From Cystobacter ferrugineus (lineage in GTDB: Bacteria > Myxococcota > Myxococcia > Myxococcales > Myxococcaceae): a stretch of DNA of 64,000 bases. The stretch lies in NCBI RefSeq assembly GCF_001887355.1, contig NZ_MPIN01000001.1:310001-374000 (forward strand), given 5' to 3'. The position numbers and the translations under genes were made by a program. Below are positions 1 to 10,200 of the stretch, one piece after another (the first letter of the stretch is position 1; each line of letters begins with the position of its first letter). The notes below the pieces were generated by a model, which was not told the origin of the DNA, searched no databases, and saw nothing but the letters and a program-made list of their open reading frames with translations.

Positions 1-2139
1 GATGGCCCGGTGCGAATGCTTGTCCGGCAGCGAGCCGTACAGTACCTCGCCAATGTGGTAGCCGGCGCGCACCCGTCCCCACTTCACCACGATGGGCTGG
101 GGCGCCACCTTGTAACCCGCGGCCGTCAGCTCCGTGCGCACCCGCTCCAGGTAGGGCGCGAGGTGTCCCTCGTCCGTGAGCGCCCAGGCGTTGAGCCCGT
201 CCGAGATGACGAGTTGCACGTCGTACTGGCCCGCCTGGGCGTCCCGTAGCGCCCGCAGCGAGGCCAGTGAGGACCTGGAGAGCTGCTCTCCCGAAAGCGG
301 GTGGAGGATGTAGTCCACGCGATCCTCGGAGCGGGTGGCCACCGCCACCGCGCCGGGCAGGGTGTCGGTGAAGGTTCCAGGCAACTCGGCGAAGAGGCTC
401 TTCTTCGCGTCCTCGTAGAGGGTGCGGATTTCGCGCTCCAGTGCGGGGTTGAGCTCCCACGTGCTGGCCCCGTGGCCCTCGGCGAGCCATACGCCCCGCG
501 CGCGTACCTCCACCATCCGTGCCCGGCCCTCCGCGAGGATGTCCTCGTTCGAGCGCACGTCGCCCTTGCGCTTCCGGTACTGGAGGTACACCCAGGTGGG
601 GTCGCCGAAGTGCTCGGTGGGCCTGCCGCTCTCGTCGATGACGCCGAGCCGCTGGAAGAAGGCCCACATCCGGTCATCCACCTTGTAGCCGAACTGCTCA
701 CGCATGCGGACGTGGTCCTGGAACGCCGTGGTCAGGTAGCTGAGCATCGGGTCGTTCTTGGTGGGCAGCGCCATGAGGTAGGCCGGGTTGGCCGGCATGA
801 GCTGCTCCAGGCACCAGTCGAGGTCATCCAGGTTGACCTCCATGTGCAGGGTGGAGCAGACGTCGAGGCCAATCGTCAGGCCATGCAGCTTGCCCATGAC
901 GATGTCCTCGAGGCCGCAGCGCACGAGCTGCTCGCGGGTGCGGAACACCTCGGGGCCGATGAAGCCGGCGACGTCGTTGAGGTGCACCCAGGGCGCGGTG
1001 GGTTTGCCAGCCCCGCGCCGCGCCTGGGCCACGTACTGCGCGAGCACGCGCGCGAAGCCATACTTGCGCGACTCGTGCACCACCATGTCGAAGCCCTCGC
1101 CGTGGCCGTTGGTGCCATCGGCGCCCTGGCCCGTCTCGAAGTACAGGCCGTACCTGCCGGTGCGCTTCGCCGCGTGCGCCAACATCTTGGAAAGGGTGAC
1201 GTCGAACGTCTGATTGGCACCCTCGGTGCCGCCAAGGCTCTGGAACCACAGGGCCGTGGCGCCAGGCTCCCGCTTCTCCACCTCGGCCTGGATGTCGATG
1301 TGGGACAGCACGCAGTGGGGCAGCACGTCCGCGAGGCCGAACGTCTCCAGGGTGTCACGCAGCACGTTCTCCACCGTGCGCACGGACTCCACCTCGCTGG
1401 AGACGGGGTTGGTGCCCAGCAGCACGTCCCCCACGGCGAAGGCCCAGCCGTTGAACACCTGCCAGCGGATGTCGTCCGGGTGGTCCGTGGGCGAGTTGGG
1501 TTGGATGCGCGCGCCCAGGTAACCCCTGGCGCCCACCTTGCTGCCCGGCAGCGGGTTGAAGATCTTGCGGCTGACGGCGATGAGCGCCTCGTTGCTCAGC
1601 AGCTTCACCACGCAGGCGATGAGGTCGCTGCTCAGCCCGGTCATGCAGGACTTGATGGCCTCCTCCGGCTGCTCGAGGAGGAAGTCCACGAGGTCACCCA
1701 TCTTCCAGTCCTCGAGGGAGGCGGCCCTCGCGGGGTCCACGCCCTGCTCGATGAGCGTGAAGAGGCCATCCACGAAGAGTGGGTGGGCGCGCAGCTCGCC
1801 GATGCGGGTGTTGCGCAGCAGGAGGCGCGCGTTGGCGCGCGAGGTGGCATCCGCGGCGGCCAGTCCCGCGGCCTCATCGCCCTCCTTGTACGCGTTGGCC
1901 GCGCCGATGAGCTGCCGGTAGCGGGGCAAGTCGAAGCCACCCCGGGTGCGCGCGAGGTAGCCGAAAATGCTCTCCCCCGCCTTCACCGAGGGGACGTATA
2001 CGCCCGACGGGGGAACGGGCGGCTGCTGCTCCTCCTGACGCTCCAGGAGCGCGATCGGCATGAGGCGTTGTCCCTCGGGCGCCGGAGCGAGGGCTCGTGA
2101 CGGCGTACGCCGAGGCTCCATCCGATGCATCGTCTTCAT
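1..2139 (-). CDS. eutBC: Ethanolamine ammonia-lyase, fused EutB-EutC (C-terminus beyond window)
   Basis: Adenosylcobalamin-dependent enzyme that splits ethanolamine into acetaldehyde and ammonia. Translating the minus strand from the ATG at 2137-2139 gives an uninterrupted frame to the left edge. The first ~470 codons match the EutB large subunit, including FETGQGADGTNGHGEGFD and KLHGLTIGLDVCSTLHMEV. After a linker the frame continues into EutC (LVISDGLNAWALTDEGH, then VKWGRVRAGYHIGEVLYGSLPDKHSHRA). In enterobacteria these are two genes; here they are one polypeptide. No microcompartment gene is visible in the window. Possible starts are 2139, 2130, 2121 and 2064; 2139 has a purine-rich GGGGTGG upstream. 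The EutC end is missing only because the window ends. Confidence 0.9.
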   Translation of the reverse strand, partial: MKTMHRMEPRRTPSRALAPAPEGQRLMPIALLERQEEQQPPVPPSGVYVPSVKAGESIFGYLARTRGGFDLPRYRQLIGAANAYKEGDEAAGLAAADATSRANARLLLRNTRIGELRAHPLFVDGLFTLIEQGVDPARAASLEDWKMGDLVDFLLEQPEEAIKSCMTGLSSDLIACVVKLLSNEALIAVSRKIFNPLPGSKVGARGYLGARIQPNSPTDHPDDIRWQVFNGWAFAVGDVLLGTNPVSSEVESVRTVENVLRDTLETFGLADVLPHCVLSHIDIQAEVEKREPGATALWFQSLGGTEGANQTFDVTLSKMLAHAAKRTGRYGLYFETGQGADGTNGHGEGFDMVVHESRKYGFARVLAQYVAQARRGAGKPTAPWVHLNDVAGFIGPEVFRTREQLVRCGLEDIVMGKLHGLTIGLDVCSTLHMEVNLDDLDWCLEQLMPANPAYLMALPTKNDPMLSYLTTAFQDHVRMREQFGYKVDDRMWAFFQRLGVIDESGRPTEHFGDPTWVYLQYRKRKGDVRSNEDILAEGRARMVEVRARGVWLAEGHGASTWELNPALEREIRTLYEDAKKSLFAELPGTFTDTLPGAVAVATRSEDRVDYILHPLSGEQLSRSSLASLRALRDAQAGQYDVQLVISDGLNAWALTDEGHLAPYLERVRTELTAAGYKVAPQPIVVKWGRVRAGYHIGEVLYGSLPDKHSHRAI

Positions 2140-3192
2140 ATGGCCACCCCTCTGTGGACCAGAACGGGCCGCCGGGAGCACTTCATCCAGACCGAGGACG
2201 CCGGGGCGGACATGCTGGAGCTCAACTTCGGCTGCCCGCACGGCATGTGCGAGCGGGGGATGGGCTCGGCGGTGGGCGCCGAGCCCAAGGTGCTCGAGGA
2301 GATCTCCCGGTGGGCCGTGGAGTTCGCCAGCGTCCCGGTCATCGTCAAGCTCACGCCCAACGTGGGCGACATCCTCGAGCCCGGTGAGGCGGCGTCGCGC
2401 GCGGGCGTGCCAGCGCTCTCGCTCATCAATACCGTCAAGTCCCTCATGGGGGTGGACCTGGAGCGGATGATCCCCCTGCCTCGTGTCGGGGACGCCGCCA
2501 CCAACGGGGGCTACTGCGGCCCGGCCGTCAAGCCCATCGCCCTCCACCTGCTGGCACAGCTCGCCCGCCACCCCCAGTGCGGCAAGCTGGCCCTGTCGGG
2601 CATCGGCGGCATCTCCAACTGGCGGGACGCGGCCGAGTTCATCGCCCTGGGCGCCACCTCGGTGCAGGTGTGCACCGCCGTCATGCACCATGGCTTCCGC
2701 ATCATCGAGGACATGCTCGAGGGCCTGTCGGACTTCCTGGACTCACGTGGGATGAAGTCCGTCAATGAGCTGCGCGGCCGCGCCATCCCCCACTACCTGG
2801 AGTGGGGCGAGCTGGATCTGTCCTACCAGGTGGTGGCCAACATCGACGTGGACAAGTGCATTGGCTGCCAGCTCTGCTACGTGGCCTGCATGGATGGTGC
2901 GCACCAGTGCATCCACCTGCCAGGGCGCTCCGAGGAGGAGGCACGCCGCGCCGGGCACACACATATCCCCGAGCACATCCCCCAGCGCCCGGTGACGGCC
3001 CGGGGTGGGCTCCCTGGCGCCCGCGTCCCCTTCGTGGACGAGCCGGAGTGCATCGGCTGCAACCTCTGCCACCTCATCTGCCCGGTGCCCGGTTGCATCA
3101 GCATGGTGGAGGTCCCCAACGGAAAGCCTCGTGAGAGCTGGACCGACCGCATCGCCAAGGGAACCGATCATGTCCCTGGAGGGCTTTCTTGA
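2125..3192 (+). pseudogene. preA: 5'-truncated NAD-dependent dihydropyrimidine dehydrogenase subunit PreA
   Basis: PreA is the FMN and iron-sulfur subunit that reduces uracil and thymine. Homology begins abruptly near codon 24 (EDAGADMLELNFGCPHGM) and runs to the end: the FMN barrel half (GGYCGPAVKPIALH, SGIGGISNWRDAAEF, VQVCTAVM) and two C-terminal 4Fe-4S motifs (CIGCQLCYVAC, CIGCNLCHLICPVPGC). PreA normally has about 140 more N-terminal residues, covering the first strands of the barrel; these are absent. The 23 codons before the homology look unrelated and overlap the divergent eutBC start region. No preT partner is visible. A deletion or rearrangement that brought eutBC next to preA would explain this. 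The remnant is probably non-functional. Confidence 0.75.
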
Positions 3193-3312
3193 GCACCCGG
3201 GGACCCGGGTCGCCCAGGCGGGGTCCATTCGTCCTGTCGATGCAGTGAAATAGATTTAGAGCCAATTTCGGATGGACTGGAGCGAGCGCTCTCCGCGCTC
3301 GAGGCGCTCAGT

Positions 3313-4512
3313 TCAGGAGGGGAGCACCTCGAGCGGCAGATTCCGCATCCCCCGGACCGTCATCGCGAGGTTCCACTCGATGGGCTCCGGGCGGAGGGAC
3401 ACTGTGCCACACCGGGCGAGCAGGGCCTCCAGGGCCACGCGCGCCTCGACCCGGGCCAGGGCCGCGCCCAGGCAGAAGTGCATGCCATGTCCGAAGGCCA
3501 GGTTCTGCGGCCCCTTGCGCTCCAGGCTGAATCGGTCCGCGTCCGCGCAGTAGTGCTCGTCCCGCAGGGCCGAGCCCTGCAGCACCAGCAGCGGGCTGCC
3601 GCGTGGCAGCGAGACGCCCGCCAGCGTCACGTCCTGGGTGCAGAGGCGGACGGTGCCCTGCACCGGTGGCTCGAAGCGGAGCACCTCCTCGATGAACTGC
3701 GGAATGAGGGAGCGGTCCCCACGCAGTTGCTTCAGCACCGCCGGATGCTCGGCGAGGATGCGCGCGGAGTGCCCCAGCAGGTGCACGGTGGTCTCCAGCC
3801 CCGCGACCAGCAGCAGGAAGAGAAAGCCCATCAACTCCTTGGCCGTGAGCGCCTCGCCGTCCACTCGGGACCGCAGCAAGTCACTCACCATGTCATCGCC
3901 CGGCGTCTGACGGCGGTGCTCCAGCACCTGACTCAGGTACTGCTCCATCTCCGCCACCGTGCGCCGGCACTGCTCCAGCATCGCGGTGTCTCCCGGCTGG
4001 GTGGCGCTGAGGGCCACGATGTCGTCCGACCACTGCTTGAAGCGCGAGTGGAGCGCCGGATCCAGGCCCAGCAGCGCCCCGATGACACTGGCGGGCAGCG
4101 GCAGGGCGAAGTCCGCTACGAAGTCCACCTCGCGGCGGTCGAGGACGCGAGTGGTGAGTTCCTCGGCGGTGGCTCGGATGCTCGGCTCGAGCCGGCTCAG
4201 AGCGGAGGAACCAAAAGCGCGGTTGACCAGGCCTCGCATCCGGCCATGCACCTTCGGATCATCCATGAAGATCAGCGAGTCGGAGATGGGATTGGAGCGC
4301 CCGAATCAGGGAGGATCCGCCGTCAGCCGCAGCCCCTCGGACGAGTAGAGATTCGGGTTCTTGAAGATGTGCAGGACATCCTCATATCGGCTCACGGCCC
4401 ACAGCCCGCCCGGGTCCACCTGGGCCACCGGAGTGGTGCGGCGCAGCTCCGCGTAGGCAGGGTATGGATTGGCCCGGATCTCGGGCGACATGAGGTTCAA
4501 GCGCTGGTGCAT
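3313..4512 (-). pseudogene. Cytochrome P450 interrupted by one in-frame TGA
   Basis: Bacterial class I P450 of about 400 codons. The heme loop FGHGMHFCLGAALARVEA, the I-helix VAGLETTVHLLG and the ExxR helix EEVLRFEPP are all intact. The frame starts at ATG 4510-4512 (MHQRLNLMSPEIRANPYPAY) but codon 69 is TGA (plus-strand TCA at 4306-4308). The same frame resumes as FGRSNPISDSLIFMDDP, which is the normal P450 sequence following a Trp in DPPW-F. One G-to-A change of TGG to TGA would account for it. An internal ATG at 4264-4266 could give only a 317-residue fragment lacking the N-terminal part of the fold. No redox partner lies next to it. Confidence 0.85.
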
Positions 4513-4740
4513 GGAACTTCCCCAGTCAAGGATTCCTCCCCATGCTACCCGTGCGCGCTCCTGAGGGGACCCTGCCCTTCTGGACGGTGCGATGGTTGTT
4601 GCAGTCTACCGTAGCTGGAAGCCCCACCCCCGACGAGACGGTTCGAGGAGCAGCCGTAAAAGATCCTGCCCGGTGAAGAAGAGCGGAACTCGGGCTAGGC
4701 TGCGCCCCTCCAACGTTGGTCCGGATGAAGGGGGACACCG

Positions 4741-5187
4741 ATGAACGCGGAGAATGCGGCACGTCACTGGGTCGAGGAGAGCGCGACGCGCGCGGCGGCG
4801 GCGGGAGCCATCCCGCTGCCCATCCCGGGGGCGCACACGGCGCTCACGTCGGCCATCGAGGCCTACATGATCTACCACGTAGCCGGCATCTACGGAGAGA
4901 CGCTCACGCTCGGCGAGGCGCTCGCGCTCGTGCCCACGCTGGGCGCGGGCATCGTCACGCGCACGGTGGCCACCGCGGTGTTGGGTGAGACGGTGGGACA
5001 GATTCCCCTCGTGGGCTGGCTGATCAAGGGCGCGGCGAGTGGCGGCACCGCCTTCGCCATGGGCATCGCCGCGGTGACCTACTTCGAGAGGAAGTACCCC
5101 AAGCGCGAGGCCACCCCGTTCGAGACCGCGTCCCTCAAGGATTGGGTGAAGGCCGCCCTGGCGCAGCTGGGCTTCCGGCTCTCCTGA
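4741..5187 (+). CDS. Small DUF697/YcjF-like membrane-associated protein
   Basis: 148 residues, start ATG 4741 preceded by AAGGGGG. The pattern ALPLPIPGAHTALTSAIEAYMI followed by several hydrophobic helices rich in Gly and Ala (LGAGIVTRTVATAVLGE, then a GWLIKGAASGGTAFAMG stretch) resembles the DUF697 helical domain, which is often attached to GTPases or found alone in bacteria. It stands alone here, divergent from the broken P450. A role in membrane association is inferred from composition only; no catalytic motif is visible. Confidence 0.6.
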   Translation: MNAENAARHWVEESATRAAAAGAIPLPIPGAHTALTSAIEAYMIYHVAGIYGETLTLGEALALVPTLGAGIVTRTVATAVLGETVGQIPLVGWLIKGAASGGTAFAMGIAAVTYFERKYPKREATPFETASLKDWVKAALAQLGFRLS

Positions 5188-5597
5188 ACCCAAGGCCGAG
5201 CAGGCAGTTGTTGGGGGCGTCACCCTCAACCCCTCGGACGGCAACGCCCATCAGGAGATCCTCGTCGGGTACCTGTGCTTCAGCTTCATAGGGAGATCGC
5301 TGTCAACCCTGTCTGGTTTGGCAGGCTGCCCTTCGGGCTCTTCTGATCTCAGCGGGCTTCGCTCGTTCCTGGTGCAACCGCGCTGGGAAGAGAGCTCGTC
5401 CGCAGGGAACGGACTTCCCCGCTGCCCTCTGCTGTCGCGCTGCGTCGATCGTCTCGAGCATGGCGATGAACGAGGCTCGACGTCGCGCCCCGCCACCCAC
5501 TAGTCTCGCCAGCGCTCCAGGGAAATCAGTGTCGCCGCCTCGTGAATGAGGTGGCACGACAACGAGCTCTGGTGAGTCCACAGACAGGAAGTGCGAC
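5188..5597. other. Intergenic region without recognisable gene
   Basis: About 410 bases between the DUF697-like gene and the amidohydrolase. Only short frames that look like chance are present on either strand, and no clear promoter or terminator hairpin was found. The AGGAAG ribosome site of the next gene lies at the right end. Confidence 0.4.
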
Positions 5598-7154
5598 ATG
5601 TGCCAGAAGCTCTGCGGAAACCATTCGAACCATGACGGCGAGCCAGTGAATGCGGGCTCCTCCCGTCGCGAGTTTCTCTCGGTAGGGGCTTCCGCCCTCG
5701 GGGCCGCGGTGGCCTCCTCGGTCCCCACACCGGCGCTGGCGGCGACCGCGCAGGGGGACCTGTCGCAAGAGGGCGGTGCCAGGAACCAGGACATGCCAAG
5801 GGACACCGGTGCGTCGGACCGGCGCTACCTGCTCAAGGGCGGCGCGGTCCTCAGCATGGATCCCCAGGTGGGAAACTTCGCCCAGGGCGACGTGCTCATC
5901 GAGGGCAAGCGGATCGTCGCGGTGGGGGCCCGGCTGAACGCTCCCGGTGCGGCGATCATCGATGCCGCGGGCATGATCGTCATGCCCGGGTTCGTGGACA
6001 CCCACCACCATCAATACCAGACCGCGCTGCGCAGCTTCCTGTCCGACGGCCTGCTGTTCAACGATGGGCTGCCGCACGGCGAGAAGAATTACCTCGACTA
6101 CATCCACACCAAGATCACGCCGGTCTTCAGGCCTCAGGATGCCTACCTCGCCGAGCTCGTCTCGTCGCTCAGCCAGTTGGACGCCGGGGTGACCACGGTC
6201 GTCGATACGTCGCAGGTGGGACATACTCCGGCGCACACCGATGCGGTCATCCAGGGGCTTCAGGACGCGGGCCGCCGCGCGGTCTTCGTGTATTCACCGG
6301 GAGTGGGTCCCGGCAACATCTTCCCGGGGGATCTCCAGCGGATCCGTGGCCAGTACTTCTCCTCGACCGATCAGCTCCTGACCCTGGCGATGGGCGGGGA
6401 GGTGTTCGACTCCTCGTTCCGGACCTATTGGGCGATCGGGCGTCAGAATGACCTGCCCATCGTGACGCACCTCGTCGGCAGCCTCGACCAGGCCACGCTG
6501 GTGGAGCAGCTCGCGAGCGAGAACCTGCTCGGGCCCGACCTCGTCTTCATCCACGCCAGCCGCATCTCGGAGGGCTCCTGGCGGGCGATCGCCCAATCGG
6601 GGGCGAGCGTCTCGATCGCGGCCCCGATCGAGATGGCCATGCGGCACGGCCTGCCGCCGATCCAGTCCGCGCTCGATCATGGCGTCCAGCCCGCGCTCAG
6701 CACGGATGTCGAGTGCACCATGACCGCGGACTTCTTCACCCAGATGCGGACCGTCTTCACGCTCCAGCGGGCGCTCATCAACGAGCGCGCGATCAACGGC
6801 GAGACGAACCTGCCCGAGCTCCTCACGTGCCGCGATGTGATTCGCTTCGCCACGGTCGAGGGGGCCCGGGTGGCCCGCCTCTCCCACAAGATCGGCTCGC
6901 TGACTCCGGGCAAGGAGGCCGACATCCTCCTGCTGCGCGCGGATGCCCTCAACGTGGCCCCGCTCAACAATGTGCCGGGAGCCGTCGTCACGTTGATGGA
7001 CCGCGGCAACGTGGACACGGTCATCGTCGCGGGACGGATCCGCAAGTGGCGAGGCTCCCTCGTCGACGTGAACTGGGCCCCCCTGCGCGCCGCGCTCGAA
7101 GCCTCCAGGGACTACCTGCTCCAGGCGGCGGGCGTCCAGCGCGTGCTCTTCTGA
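5598..7154 (+). CDS. Tat-exported amidohydrolase, AtzA/TrzN/SsnA-like
   Basis: 518 residues. A twin-arginine signal (SSRREFLSVGASALGAAVAS) covers residues 20-50, so the folded enzyme is probably exported. The rest is a metal-dependent amidohydrolase: VMPGFVDTHHHQYQTALRS with the paired His ligands, PIVTHLVGS, LVFIHASRISEG, a late Asp in PALSTDVECTM, and a C-terminal composite-domain strand LTPGKEADILLLRADAL. This layout is usual in chlorohydrolases and in cytosine, guanine and SAH deaminases; the substrate cannot be read from the sequence. AGGAAG sits 7 bases before the ATG. Some amidohydrolases of this group carry Tat signals in soil bacteria, but this is less common than cytosolic forms. 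Confidence 0.85.
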   Translation: MCQKLCGNHSNHDGEPVNAGSSRREFLSVGASALGAAVASSVPTPALAATAQGDLSQEGGARNQDMPRDTGASDRRYLLKGGAVLSMDPQVGNFAQGDVLIEGKRIVAVGARLNAPGAAIIDAAGMIVMPGFVDTHHHQYQTALRSFLSDGLLFNDGLPHGEKNYLDYIHTKITPVFRPQDAYLAELVSSLSQLDAGVTTVVDTSQVGHTPAHTDAVIQGLQDAGRRAVFVYSPGVGPGNIFPGDLQRIRGQYFSSTDQLLTLAMGGEVFDSSFRTYWAIGRQNDLPIVTHLVGSLDQATLVEQLASENLLGPDLVFIHASRISEGSWRAIAQSGASVSIAAPIEMAMRHGLPPIQSALDHGVQPALSTDVECTMTADFFTQMRTVFTLQRALINERAINGETNLPELLTCRDVIRFATVEGARVARLSHKIGSLTPGKEADILLLRADALNVAPLNNVPGAVVTLMDRGNVDTVIVAGRIRKWRGSLVDVNWAPLRAALEASRDYLLQAAGVQRVLF

Positions 7155-7206
7155 TGGGGGGCCTCGTGAAATCGTGTGAGCACAGCCCTGGGGGTGGACT
7201 CCCTCC

Positions 7207-10200
7207 ATGTTGAACCTTCCAGGCTACACGCTCCGTCGTCCGATCCGCGCCACCGACTCGAACCTGCTGTTCCAGGCGGTGCGCGAGGCGGATGGTGCGC
7301 CGGTCATCATCAAGACGCCCGTGGGCCCCTCTGGCCCGCGCGAGGACGAGCGGTACCGCCGGGAGCACAACATCCTGCGGAGGCTGATGGGCGTGCGCGG
7401 CGTCACCCGGCCCCAGGGTTGCGAGCGGGTCAACGGCCGCCCCGTCCTGGTGCTGGAGGAGGTGCAGGGAGTGGCCCTCTCCGAGGCGGTGGGCCGGCCC
7501 TTCGAACCCGCCCGCTTCCTCGAGCTGGCCGTCTCCCTGACCTCGACCCTGGCGGAGATTCACCTCCGGGGAGTCATCCACAAGGACATCAAGCCCTCCA
7601 ACATCATCGTCACGCCCTCGGGCGAGCCGCGCATCATCGACTTTGGCGCCGCCACCCTCCAGCGCACCGAGCATGTGGACGCGGCGCCGACCCACCTGCT
7701 CGAGGGAACGCTGCCCTACATGTCCCCGGAGCAAACCGGGCGCATGAACCGCGTGGTGGACTACCGCACCGACTTCTACTCGCTGGGCGTGACGTTCTAC
7801 GAGCTGCTCACGGGCGTGCGGCCGTTCCAGGGACGTGACGCGCTCGAGTGGTTCCATGCGCACATGGCCCATCTGCCGAGGCCGCCGCACGAACTCGTCG
7901 CCAGCGTCCCGCCCGTGCTGTCCGCGATCGTGATGCGGTGCCTGGCCAAGGTCGCCGAGGAGCGCTACCAGAGCGCCGAGGGGCTGCGGCACGACCTCGC
8001 GGAGTGCGGGGAGTACCTGCGCCGGGGCGCGCTCGAGCTCTTCGTGTTGGGCAAGCGGGACATCCCCAGCCGCTTCCAGCTCCCCCAGCGGCTCTACGGG
8101 CGAGACACCCACGTCGCCACCCTGCTCCAGGGCTTCGAGCGAATCGCGCGCGGAGGCCGGCCCGAGCTCATCCTGGTCCGCGGCTACTCCGGTATCGGCA
8201 AGTCGTCGGTGGTCCACGAGCTGCACAAGCCCGTGGTTCAGCGGCGCGGGTTCTTCCTGAGCGGCAAGTTCGATCAGCTCCAGCGGGATGTTCCCTACGC
8301 CACCCTGGCCCAGGCCATCCAGGGGTTGGTGCGCCAGTTGCTGGCGGGCACCGACGAGGAGGTGGTCCGGTGGCGAGAGCGCCTGCGGGAGGCCCTCCAG
8401 GGCAACGGCCAGGTCCTCGTGGATCTGGTTCCACAGCTCACGCTCCTCCTGGGCCCGCAGCCGGCGGCCCCGGGGCTTCCGCCCGCCGAGGCACAGCACC
8501 GCTTCAAGCAGGTGTTCCTCCGCTTCCTCGGCGTCTTCGCCACCGCCGAGCACCCGCTCGTCATGTTCCTGGATGACTTGCAGTGGGCGGACCTGGCCAG
8601 CCTCCGACTCCTCCAGTCCCTGCTCACCGCGGAGGAGGCGCCAGCGGCGCTGTGGATCGGAGCCTACCGGGACAACGAGGTCAGCCCCTCCCACCCGCTG
8701 ATGATGACGCTCGGGGAGGTGCACGAGGCGAAGGTCGCGGTGACCGACCTCCAGCTCGCGCCGCTGAGCCTGGAGCAGCTCCAGCACCTCGTGGGCGATG
8801 CGCTCCCGGGCGCGGGGGCGGAGGTCATCCTGCCCCTGTCGGAACAGGTGTACGAGAAGACGGGCGGCAACCCGTTCTTCCTCCTGCAGTTGATGCAGGC
8901 GTTGCACCACGATGGCCTCCTCGGCCGCACGCCCGGAGGAGGCTGGCGCTGGGATGCCGAGGGCGTCCGGGCCCGCGGGTACTCCGACAACATCGTCGAC
9001 TTCATGGCTCGCAACCTGCACCAGCTTCCCGCGAGCACCCAGCACCTGCTCCCCCTGGCGGCGTGCGTGGGCAACAGCTTCTCACTCGGGATGCTGGCCC
9101 TCGTCGCCGGCCTGGAGGCGGACGAGGTGGAGCGGGGCCTCGAGCCGGCGCTCCAGGAGAGCCTGGTGGTGCGCAGCGCCTCGGAGCAGTACCGGTTCCT
9201 GCATGATCGCATCCAGCAGGCGGCGCATGCCCTCATCCCCGAAGGCGAGCGCCAGGCGATCCACGTGCGCATCGGGCGCCTGTTGCTGGAGCGCCTGTCC
9301 ACCGAGGAGGTGCGCGAGAGGCTCTTCGAGATCGTGAGCCAGCTCAACACCGGGTTGGAGCTCATCAGCGGCCACGAGGAGCGCCACCACCTCGCGCGCC
9401 TGAACGCCGAGGCGGGCTGGAAGGCCCGGGCCTCCAGCGCGCACGGCTCGGCCGCCGCCTATCTCGCCATGGCCTTCTCGCTCATCCCGGGCGATCCCTG
9501 GGTGCTGGATCCCGCGCTGGCCTTCAAGGTGCGGCTGGATCGGGCGAGCAGCGAGCTCATGAGCGGCAATCTCGCCGAGGCCCGCCGCCTGCTGGAGGAG
9601 CTGTGCTCGCGGGCACGGAACCGGGCGGACATCGCCGCCGCCTACACCTTGAGGTATGAGGTGCACCTCATCTCCGGCGAGATCGAGGCCTCCGTCACCT
9701 GCCTCCTGGAGGGATTGGGCCTGCTGGGCATGCCGATGTCCGCGCATCCCTCCTGGGAGGAGGCCGTGGCCGCCCGGGAGGAGGTCCAGGCCCTGCTGGG
9801 TGGCCGTTGCATCGAGAGCCTCGTCGAGCTGCCGCTGATGACGGACGCGGACATGAAGCAGGTGATGAGCGTCCTGGGCCGCCTCTTCCCATCCGCCTAC
9901 TTCACCGACAACAACCTGCTCGTCCTCCATGTCTGCCGGATGGTCTCCCTGAGCCTGCGCTACGGCAACACCAACGAGTCGGCGATCGGGTACAGCTCGC
10001 TCGGCATCCTGCTCGGGACGTTCTTCAAGAGCTATCAGGAGGGCTATGCCTATGGCGTGCTCGCCCGCGCGCTCGTCGATCGGTACGACCTGACCCAGGA
10101 GCGGGTCCGGGCGCTCTTCAACCTGGAGATGATCAGCTACTGGTGCCGGCCCCTGGCCGAGGCGCACGCGCACGCGCTGAATGCCTTCCAGCACGCGGTC

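Noticed and set aside
301-2100. 599-codon plus-strand frame opposite eutBC
   Set aside because: The minus strand encodes a clear EutB-EutC; the plus frame has no recognisable motif.
4306-4308. TGA in the P450 as a selenocysteine codon
   Set aside because: Family alignment expects Trp here, and P450s do not use selenocysteine at this place; no supporting hairpin was noticed.
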